A stretch of DNA of 64,000 nt, taken from the NCBI RefSeq assembly GCF_003058465.1, contig NZ_CP028901.1:2294001-2358000 (forward strand), in the 5' to 3' direction. This stretch comes from Orrella marina. Lineage in GTDB: Bacteria > Pseudomonadota > Gammaproteobacteria > Burkholderiales > Burkholderiaceae_B. This document shows, one piece after another, positions 47,432-54,026 of the stretch. The notes beneath the pieces are model-generated. The model was not told the origin of the DNA, did not search any database, and worked only from the letters and a program-made list of their open reading frames with translations. How positions within the stretch are numbered: position 1 is the first letter of the stretch; each line of letters begins with the position of its first letter. Made by a program: the position numbers and the translations under genes.

Positions 47432-49531
47432 TTACCGCGGAACCGACAGGGTCTGCGGCGACAGTCCCTCTGATGCTCTTGCGTGCACCATTCTGTAACC
47501 AAGTTCCAGCCAGCGCGCATACTGTTTTGTGTCATAAAGCGAACTGTCTTGCCTGGCCTTGCCCAGCATCGACTTCAGACGCTCGAAGCCTTGACGACTG
47601 CCAGGTTCGCCTTCGTTCGCCAGTTCGACAGCTTTGTTGATGAATTCGGGAATCGTTCTTGTCACCAGTTCATCCATGCCGAGCGTCATCAGCAAACTCT
47701 CTCCGACTCGTGAGGCTAGCGACTGGCCGCTTCTCGTCAACACTGGCAAGCCAGCCCACATGGCATCACTCGCAGTCGTATGGGCCGTATAAGGAAAGGT
47801 ATCAAGAAACAAGTCTGCCAGACGGTAACGCGCCAGGTGATGCTCGTACTTCTCTGTTCTGCCTGCGAACACCAGTCTCTCAGGCGATACACCCGTCTTT
47901 GTCGCTTCGCGACGGAGATTTTGACGCGCTGTTTCGTCCTCAGTGTAGAGCCACAAGACACTGCCCTTCACCTGCTGCAAGATCTGCATCCAGCTCGTGA
48001 ACACCTCGGGATTGAGCTTATAGAGCTTGTTGAAGCAACAAAAGACAACAGCATCCTCGGGCAACCCAAACTCGCCTCGAGTCAGCTTGTCGGTTGAGAG
48101 GGTTCGACTGTCATCGTTCGGTTGAAAACACTCTGGCATGTAGAGCAGTTGCTCGGTGTAGAACGCCTGACTGTCTTGCGGGATGATATGACGGTCCGCC
48201 ACCGTGTAATCAAAGTGTGCTGCCCCTGATGTACCCGGAAACCCGAGATAACTCAGCTGGACTGGTGCAACGCGTGTCCCGAAAATGGCCGGGCGACATC
48301 CTTCCGTATACCCATTCAGGTCGACCGCAATGTCCAGTTGATGCTCTCGCGTCATCTCGACAACCTTCTCATCAGCCATTCCACTGATATCTATGAACTG
48401 ATCGAAGGCCTGGTGCATGCGTTTACGCATCGCGCTGCCATCATCCTTGTTAAGCGCATAGCCATAAATCTCGAACTGTTCCCGATCATGTTGCTCGAGC
48501 ACCCCAACAATCAAAGTGGCCACTGGATGCTCACGATAATCTGTCGAGAAGTAACCGATTCGAAGCTTTGTCGACTGACGCGGTCTGTGCACAAACGGCG
48601 CCATTGCAAGATCCGGCACAAAAAATCTGGTGTATGCAAGCGCCAGCTTGCGCGCAAGTACGGGGTCATCCGATCCATTCAGAAAGATGATCGGACCGCA
48701 GGCCAGGCCACCTCGACGAGTTTGCTCTTCTATGCGAGACCAGACCTGCCGATACTGACTCCAGTCACAAAGCATCGACTGGCAGTAAGCCAGATTTCCA
48801 TAAATAAATGCTTGTGCAGGATTGAGCTTCAGGACCTTCTGGAACACCTGCACCGCTTGCGCATAACGATTCAACCGCATCAGCAAGCTGCCTAGGTTGA
48901 CGTGTGCCTCCAGGAAATCAGCCGCACATTCGATCGCTTTGCTGAACGCACTCTCAGCCTCATCGGGCTGGTCTGTTTGCTGCCTGAGCAGACCAAGGTT
49001 GTTCCACGCATGCGCAAATCCGGGGCGAATCACCAGCGCATCGTCCAGCAGCTTTCCTGCCCTCTCGTACTCGAACAGAGAAATCAGCACACTAGCCAGA
49101 TTACTCATTGCCTCGACCGCATATGGATCCCACTTCAGAACCTGTTCGTAATCTTCTACGGCACGCACGAAGTCTCCCTCGTGCCGATACACATTGGCTC
49201 GGTGAAAGTAGGAATCAGGACGAGACGGATCAAGGTTGATGGCCTCGGTGTGGGTATCAATTGCCTTGTCTGCCTGACCGTCAGCGATCAGAATCAATCC
49301 AAGATTATTCCGGAATACGGGATTGCCAGGCTCAAGCGCGATCGCCTTGCCTACGGATCGAGCGGCCATTGTGAACTGACGCTCCTGAAACAGTGAAAGT
49401 CCATACAGGTGGTGAGCATGAGCATGGGAAGGCACTTTCTGAATGACTCGCTTGAGGATCTGCGCAGCTTTCCCGGGCTTACCAGATTGCAATAGATGGG
49501 CGGCCTGATCGATGGATTGTTCTGGATTCAC
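47432..49531 (-). CDS. TPR-containing glycosyltransferase of the O-GlcNAc transferase/SPINDLY family (GT41)
   Basis: A soluble 699-residue protein. Six TPR repeats of 34 residues occupy about 33-239. The catalytic half follows, with IGYFSTDYREHPVATL (the OGT-type His at about 335), DIAVDLNGYTEGCRPAIFGT and PVQLSYLGFPGTSGA, CFNKLYKLNPEVF (nucleotide-binding Lys at about 505), AHTTASDAMWAGLPVLT and ASRVGESLL. The family modifies Ser/Thr on proteins. I start at GTG 49531, with AGGTGAG ten bases upstream; a longer frame to 49672 is rejected. First gene of a leftward operon, 13 bases before the fucose synthase gene. Confidence 0.87.
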   Translation of the reverse strand: MNPEQSIDQAAHLLQSGKPGKAAQILKRVIQKVPSHAHAHHLYGLSLFQERQFTMAARSVGKAIALEPGNPVFRNNLGLILIADGQADKAIDTHTEAINLDPSRPDSYFHRANVYRHEGDFVRAVEDYEQVLKWDPYAVEAMSNLASVLISLFEYERAGKLLDDALVIRPGFAHAWNNLGLLRQQTDQPDEAESAFSKAIECAADFLEAHVNLGSLLMRLNRYAQAVQVFQKVLKLNPAQAFIYGNLAYCQSMLCDWSQYRQVWSRIEEQTRRGGLACGPIIFLNGSDDPVLARKLALAYTRFFVPDLAMAPFVHRPRQSTKLRIGYFSTDYREHPVATLIVGVLEQHDREQFEIYGYALNKDDGSAMRKRMHQAFDQFIDISGMADEKVVEMTREHQLDIAVDLNGYTEGCRPAIFGTRVAPVQLSYLGFPGTSGAAHFDYTVADRHIIPQDSQAFYTEQLLYMPECFQPNDDSRTLSTDKLTRGEFGLPEDAVVFCCFNKLYKLNPEVFTSWMQILQQVKGSVLWLYTEDETARQNLRREATKTGVSPERLVFAGRTEKYEHHLARYRLADLFLDTFPYTAHTTASDAMWAGLPVLTRSGQSLASRVGESLLMTLGMDELVTRTIPEFINKAVELANEGEPGSRQGFERLKSMLGKARQDSSLYDTKQYARWLELGYRMVHARASEGLSPQTLSVPR

Positions 49532-49710
49532 GTACTCACCTGTCTTGATCTCTTGAGCGACGCCAAGAAAACAGATTCTGGGAACCCACACTCTGACTTG
49601 ACGACAACCTGTGAGAGTATGCCCGATTCCAATACAGCTTGCGCACCGTGTTGACGTTGACGAATTGCCCACGACGCGAGCTCGCCGATTGTCGTAGAAT
49701 GTGAGCCTGT

Positions 49711-49800
49711 GCCCGGGTGGTGAAATTGGTAGACACAGAAGACTTAAAATCTTCCGACCCTAAAACGGTCGTACCGGTTCGATTCCGGTCCCGGGCACCA
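49711..49800 (+). tRNA. tRNA-Leu, anticodon UAA
   Basis: Reads GCCCGGGTGGTGAAATTGG, anticodon arm GAAGA-CTTAAAA-TCTTC with TAA, a long variable arm and CCCGGGC-ACCA. The acceptor stem pairs fully. Its 3' end from 49781 is repeated at 53283, so this gene is the likely target of an integration event. Confidence 0.97.
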
Positions 49801-49801
49801 T
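49781..49801 (+). repeat. att-like repeat, tRNA-proximal copy
   Basis: GATTCCGGTCCCGGGCACCA plus T, the tRNA-Leu 3' end. It matches 53283-53303 at 19 of 21 bases. Mobile elements commonly duplicate the tRNA 3' end on integration. Confidence 0.6.
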
Positions 49802-49948
49802 GGCTTTCAAACACTTGATTTTATTGAGGTTTTTTAGTTAAATTTCAGTTTGATTGGCGTGAGTGATCCACTCAAAGCGAAGCCGGCTCAGCCGGTGATT
49901 TGATATAGGATTACCGCTGGATCCAAAATATTCGGTACACTCTTACCT
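49801..49948. other. Intergenic stretch after tRNA-Leu(UAA)
   Basis: Contains a GCCGGC-TCA-GCCGGT imperfect repeat near 49881. No integrase, attachment gene or promoter pair recognised. Confidence 0.3.
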
Positions 49949-50122
49949 ATGGAATCAGGAAAAAAGTCTATTTCAACTCATAAGAAGCCAAGCCTTGCCT
50001 CGGTTCGTCGTGCCGTTGCTAGCTCTACTGCTGTTGAAACCGGACAGAACGTTCAAGCGCTCGAGCAAAAATTGAAAGATCCTACCAAGCGTCGTTTTAT
50101 AAACATCAAGTTGGCTATGTAG
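49949..50122 (+). CDS. Short ORF, 57 codons, convergent with fic
   Basis: ATG to TAG with MESGKKSISTHKKPSLASVR at the start and PTKRRFINIKLAM at the end. It is basic, with no hydrophobic segment and no family I recognise. It ends 13 bases before the fic stop on the other strand. Toxin-antitoxin partners of Fic are normally on the same strand, so an antitoxin role would be unusual. It may be a real small protein or spurious. Confidence 0.35.
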   Translation: MESGKKSISTHKKPSLASVRRAVASSTAVETGQNVQALEQKLKDPTKRRFINIKLAM

Positions 50123-50135
50123 TTGCCGTCGAACT

Positions 50136-50747
50136 CTAACGCATAGCTAACCTCACACATTTTTTCATCGGTTCATAGTTCATTGCTATGCCCTGGTGAA
50201 TCGCACTAATGTAGCCATCTTTGTTGGCCTCCCAATAGCTGTAATCCAAGGGTTCAAGGCCAGCTTGCACAGCCATTACATCTGCCAATAAACGAGAGAG
50301 GCGACCGTTACCCTCCCGGATAGGGTGGATCAGTATCAGCTCCACGTGGGTCACAGCAATCGCTTCGACTAAATGTTCGCTGGACGAGCTAACGCATGGG
50401 GTCCAACGCTCAAGGCAATCTCTCTGAAATTGCGCCAACAATGTTGGAATTTGTCCTGCCGCAGCGAATGCAAAGCCCCCTTTGTACATGTTGACCGATC
50501 GCTCTTGTCCAGCCCAGTCATAAACGTTACCTAACCAACGTAGGTGCCAGGATTTGATATCTTCGATTGATAGAACACGATTTGGAAAATCTGTAAGAAG
50601 TATGCTTTCGTAGAGTTGGGCCAGTAATTCGAATTCCAGCTCATTCATCTCATCAAGAGAAACAATGCCGACCCTGTTGCGTAAAACCAAACCATGTGAA
50701 CCAGGTTGAAACTCACCCTCATCACCATGAACTGTGTAGCGACTCAT
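50136..50747 (-). CDS. Fic family protein (AMP-transferase-type)
   Basis: A 203-residue Fic protein. The motif HPIREGNGRLSR at residues 141-152 is the Fic active site HxFx(D/E)GNGRxxR with Ile for Phe, including catalytic His141. Upstream YDWAGQERSVNMYKGGFAFA forms the flap. Fic enzymes transfer AMP or similar to target Tyr/Thr/Ser. No N-terminal or C-terminal inhibitory helix (S/TxxxEG/N) is obvious. I chose ATG 50747, nine bases after GGAG; upstream frame to 50864 is weaker. Lies inside the region between the tRNA-Leu repeats. Confidence 0.85.
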   Translation of the reverse strand: MSRYTVHGDEGEFQPGSHGLVLRNRVGIVSLDEMNELEFELLAQLYESILLTDFPNRVLSIEDIKSWHLRWLGNVYDWAGQERSVNMYKGGFAFAAAGQIPTLLAQFQRDCLERWTPCVSSSSEHLVEAIAVTHVELILIHPIREGNGRLSRLLADVMAVQAGLEPLDYSYWEANKDGYISAIHQGIAMNYEPMKKCVRLAMR

Positions 50748-50948
50748 CCAAAATGCTCCGGCCGAGTTCTTAGGCATAAAAACGATTTGCATCATACGCG
50801 AACTCTGTTCGCTGATAGAAGCGGTAGCTGCACAAAGCCCTGACAGTGAAGTGGCACTGGCCACTGCATTAACTTGGGGATTGGATCAGACGGAGAAAAA
50901 GTCAGCTGCTTTTCCTGATTCGTACCCGCTCCATAAACATGGGGCTGG

Positions 50949-51155
50949 TCAACTTTCAGTCTGACTGATTAAATTCTGTGGATGAAGATTCCACGGCATC
51001 AAGGCCTCATAATCGTCGACATTCTGAGCCAGCGCCAGTCTGCGCAGGACGTAGCACAACCACAGGTAGGGTTCGTGTCCACAACCTTTGGCCGTCTCGA
51101 CCAGGGAATAGATCAGAGCACTGGCGTGCGCACCAGCCTGGGTATCACTGAACAA
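50949..51155 (-). pseudogene. IS66-family transposase (TnpC) C-terminal remnant, leftward
   Basis: Reads FSDTQAGAHASALIYSLVET and YVLRRLALAQNVDDYEALMP then PWNLHPQN, the C-terminus of the IS66 TnpC transposase. The catalytic part is missing. It abuts a second remnant on the opposite strand at about 51150. Confidence 0.8.
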
Positions 51156-51314
51156 CCAGCCGGTGCCAAAGCCAGTGCGTTGCTTTATTCGCTCGTTGAG
51201 TCAGCCAAAGCCAACGGCAAAGAGCCTTATGCATGGTTGTGCTACATGCTCGAGCGATTGCCCCTGGCTCAGAACGCCGATGACTACGAAGCGTTGGCCG
51301 TGGAATATTCATGA
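51147..51314 (+). pseudogene. IS66-family transposase C-terminal remnant, rightward
   Basis: Reads QPAGAKASALLYSLVESAKA and YMLERLPLAQNADDYEALAV, homologous to the leftward remnant but not identical (Lys/Ala and other changes). The two are head to head, an imperfect inverted repeat centred near 51150. No flanking IS66 ends were found with certainty. Confidence 0.8.
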
Positions 51315-51661
51315 CGAGGATCTCGCCATGAATCTGGTCGCACGGGAATCATCGGCATAACAGACAGTGCGTTGACAAACAGTCAGCAACGAGTCCGGAC
51401 GTAGTTTGACTTCTTCGAACGGGCTGTGCATTTGCTGCGCCCGTGTAAGCGCCTGAAGATCCGTAACTCCACGTCGCGCACAAACCCTGGTGCGGATCGT
51501 TTCTTCTTTGATGAGTTGCAGGTGGGTTCGCCATCCGGTCGGATCGTGCTGTGTCATGTGTCTGATGCTGAAAAATGTCAGCCACATGATCCCACCAGGC
51601 ACGATCAACCCGCAATCATGGGGTCAATGGACTGGATACCATCAAACATCAACAGATCCTC
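51315..51661. other. Unassigned stretch between IS66 remnant and mntA
   Basis: About 350 bases. A minus-strand frame at 51309-51608 (starting MIVPGGIMWLTFF) is open, but I recognise no family and no ribosome binding site. It may be IS-derived debris. Confidence 0.35.
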
Positions 51662-51952
51662 ATGAAACCGTCGGACATCCTGAACGCTAAGCGCAGCCTA
51701 ATCCGGGCAACAGTCATGCGCTATCGCACAACTAACCCAAGAGTCTTTGGGTCGATGATGCACGGAACCGACAAGGAGGGAAGTGACATCGACTTGTTGG
51801 TTGATGCTTTGCCGGGCGCCACACTGTTTGATCTCGGTGGCCCACAGGACGAGTTAGAGACAGTGTTAAGTGCTCGAGTTGATCTTTTAACGCCAGCCGA
51901 TTTGCCTGCCAAGTTCAGAGCGAAAGTACTCTCAAAAGCCCAACTGATATGA
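51662..51952 (+). CDS. mntA: MntA-type nucleotidyltransferase antitoxin
   Basis: 96 residues with the minimal nucleotidyltransferase motif FGSMMHGTDKEGSDIDLLVD, that is GS-x10-DxD, followed by the C-terminal LSARVDLLTPADLP. MntA proteins block their HepT partners, either by AMPylating a Tyr on the toxin or by binding it. The frame is complete and looks intact. The ATG of hepT overlaps its stop, as usual in this module. Confidence 0.85.
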   Translation: MKPSDILNAKRSLIRATVMRYRTTNPRVFGSMMHGTDKEGSDIDLLVDALPGATLFDLGGPQDELETVLSARVDLLTPADLPAKFRAKVLSKAQLI

Positions 51953-52304
51953 ACCAAAACCGGCTGGGAGATTACCTCGAGCACATACAGCATGCGGCGT
52001 CTCAGACGTTTGTATCTTTATCGGGGGTCTGAGCAAAGACGACTTTATTGAGGACAAGCGAACGCAGCAGGCTGTGATCATGAGTCTGATCATCGTCGGA
52101 GAAGCCTCAACTAAAATTATGGATGGATTTCCTGAATTTGTTGCGCAGCACAATCAGGTGCCTTGGCGCAGCATGCGTGGAATGCGCAATCGCATTGCTC
52201 ATGGATACTTCGATATCAATCTCGATGTGGTCTGGGATACGGTTCAAATGGCATTACCTGATTTGATCGAAGATATACGTCGGTTACGACAGGAACCCTG
52301 TTAG
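51949..52304 (+). pseudogene. hepT: HepT-type HEPN ribonuclease toxin, frameshifted
   Basis: The ATG at 51949 starts NQNRLGDYLEHIQHAASQTF but meets a TGA soon after a GGGGG at 52023-52027. The remainder, in another frame, reads GLSKDDFIEDKRTQQAVIMS and GMRNRIAHGYFDINLDVVWD with the HEPN Rx4-6H active site. Adding one base in the G-run restores the frame. Same module as mntA. Real mutation or sequencing error, see findings. Confidence 0.8.
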
Positions 52305-52388
52305 CGCCTGCCTCTTACCAACGAAGGTTTTGCCACGCTTGCGACACCTCCTTGAGTAAGAAACAGGTCCCAATAAAGAATCCTGAAA

Positions 52389-52407
52389 ATTGGTATACAA
52401 AACCAAT
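52389..52407. repeat. Inverted repeat before dinJ
   Basis: ATTGGT and ACCAAT separated by seven bases, about 120 bases before the dinJ start. Possible operator for an autoregulated antitoxin, but this is only a candidate. Confidence 0.3.
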
Positions 52408-52524
52408 CTAACCTGCTTTTCCCGATTGTCCCTGTTGCGCCCTGCTGACACCGTTGGCAAACGTAGCGACGCGCCACCGATTTGCGATACGATGTATCTC
52501 AATCACGCTCAGTTGGAGACCTTT

Positions 52525-52803
52525 ATGGCAACCACCACAATGGTGCATGTGCGTGTAGACGAAAAGATCAAGGCTCAGACCACGGAAACGCTATCCTCGA
52601 TGGGTTTGACCGTGTCTAATGCTATCCGCGTCTTCCTGACCAGGGTTGTCGCCGACAAAGAGCTACCATTCGCGGTCAAGGCCCCAAATGCTCGTAGCCG
52701 TGCGGCAATGGCCGAAGCAGGGGAAATCATCAAGACCCGTCGTGCCCGCTTCAATAACCCTGAATCCCTGATTGATGACCTCGAGAAAGCCAGCCGCAAG
52801 TAA
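52525..52803 (+). CDS. dinJ: RelB/DinJ family antitoxin
   Basis: 92 residues, N-terminal ribbon-helix-helix (MVHVRVDEKIKAQTTETLSS, MGLTVSNAIRVFLTRVVADK) that binds DNA and a C-terminal toxin-wrapping tail. ATG 52525 has GGAGA upstream. It overlaps the start of the yafQ pseudogene by 29 bases, the usual dinJ-yafQ layout. The frame is intact, but its toxin is broken. Confidence 0.85.
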   Translation: MATTTMVHVRVDEKIKAQTTETLSSMGLTVSNAIRVFLTRVVADKELPFAVKAPNARSRAAMAEAGEIIKTRRARFNNPESLIDDLEKASRK

Positions 52804-53107
52804 GCGAACCAGTCTTCCACACGCGTCGGATTACACCAAAGCGTTTTCTGAAGGACTGGAAACGGTTATCACACTCTGGTCGGTACGACATGAACCGACT
52901 GAAAGAGGTCATGGGATTATTGACAGCCAACAATGGCCGTCTACCGCCTGAGTGGCTGGATCACGCCCTGACGGGGGATTGGGCTGGCTATCGGGAGTGT
53001 GCCACGTAGGTGGCGACTTTCTGCTGATATACAGCCTTGATGACACAAGCAAACACGGCCTAGTAGTATTTGTACGGAGCGGCACCCATTCCGAACGATT
53101 CTCGTAG
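52775..53107 (+). pseudogene. yafQ: YafQ-type ribonuclease toxin, doubly frameshifted
   Basis: The ATG at 52775 inside dinJ starts TSRKPAASKRTSLPHASDYT. One base is extra at about 52842, after which the frame reads KRFLKDWKRLSHSGRYDMNR and GRLPPEWLDHALTGDWAGYR. A TG duplication near 53000 then shifts it again before CHVGGDFLLIYSLDDTSKHG and SGTHSERFS. Pieced together it is YafQ/RelE-like. Two separate indels make real decay more likely than a sequencing error. Confidence 0.8.
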
Positions 53108-53282
53108 CCATAAGTCGGGGCAGCGAATTCATCCCATCGCCTCTGACGATACTTCGGTGCCACAAGACAACCCCTCTTTCCCGACCACGCCTTTCAGACC
53201 CGTCTGCCACCACACTGTTGTTTTTATGGGGAAAGGCAAAATTTTCCTCAAACACCCTAAAACCCTTTTTCATGCGGCTTTT

Positions 53283-53303
53283 GATTCTGGCCCCGGGCAC
53301 CAT
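53283..53303 (+). repeat. att-like repeat, distal copy
   Basis: GATTCTGGCCCCGGGCACCA plus T, matching the tRNA-Leu(UAA) 3' end at 19 of 21 positions, 3502 bases downstream and in the same orientation. The likely right end of an old tRNA-integrated island. Confidence 0.6.
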
Positions 53304-53366
53304 CCTGAAGAATTCGATGCATTACCTCCTTGGCTTACGTTAGGCTCGACAGGATGATGGAAGTAC

Positions 53367-53954
53367 ATGTTTCAGGAACAGAGAAATCGATCCACCGGCG
53401 ATTTCCAACCGGGTTGCGTCACCCGATTGATTCAGGACTTCGCACGATCCTGGGATTTGCTACAGGCATATGATGAACAGGCACTGTCCTCAATAAACAC
53501 TGTGCAATCCGGCATGCGAGCAATTGAGCTGGATGAAGCACTCACTGGCATGAATGAACTCAAGCGCGCATTGATGGCGAAAGAGAAAGCCACGGATCTC
53601 TTCGCGCAGGTTCGTGGCAACGGGCTCGCCTCGACGCTGGGAACGATAGAACAAGGATTCGGCGGCGAACTTTCGAATCCGAACATTGCGAGTAGATCTG
53701 CCCACCTGCTCTAATTCGTGATCAAGAATCACCCACTGGCCGACGGCAACAAACGCTGCGGTTCATTTCTTTTCCTATGGTGTCTACGGCGCAACCAGGC
53801 ACTGTTTGCCAGACCCGTCGAGCAATTGATCAAGGACAACGCGCTTGTGGCAATCGCACTGCTGATTGCTGAGAGCCCGCCCGCACAAAAGGATTCTGTG
53901 ATTAGACTGATCGAGAATTTCATCCTGCTCAAGGACGACGACAAGCAGGCTTGA
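53367..53954 (+). pseudogene. RhuM/Fic-DOC protein remnant with a nonsense mutation
   Basis: Reads SWDLLQAYDEQALSSINTVQ, EATDLF-like MAKEKATDLFAQVRGNGLAS and TIEQGFGGELSNPNIASRSA, then HLL, a TAA at 53712-53714, and FVIKNHPLADGNKRCGSFLF. Relatives have Tyr at the TAA position (HLLYFVIK), so one base change ended the frame. The Fic motif HPLADGNKR lies after the stop. The N-terminal RhuM-like domain is missing. It lies just right of the distal att-like repeat. Confidence 0.75.
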
Positions 53955-54026
53955 TTCAGCGAGAGTATCCGAAGCAAGACAGATTACGGAACAAAAATAT
54001 CTCGAACTCAATAGACTCATGCGTCA

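Noticed and set aside
44049..49531. The glycosylation operon as a capsule or O-antigen locus
   Set aside because: No flippase, polymerase or export genes are adjacent; the TPR transferase is a soluble GT41 type. A surface role is not excluded.
49860..49910. TTGATA/TACACT promoter for the 57-codon ORF
   Set aside because: Spacing is 30 bases, far from the optimum of 17.
52941..53303. Minus-strand frame of 120 codons over the yafQ remnant
   Set aside because: Shadow of the decayed yafQ gene and the att-like repeat; no motif.
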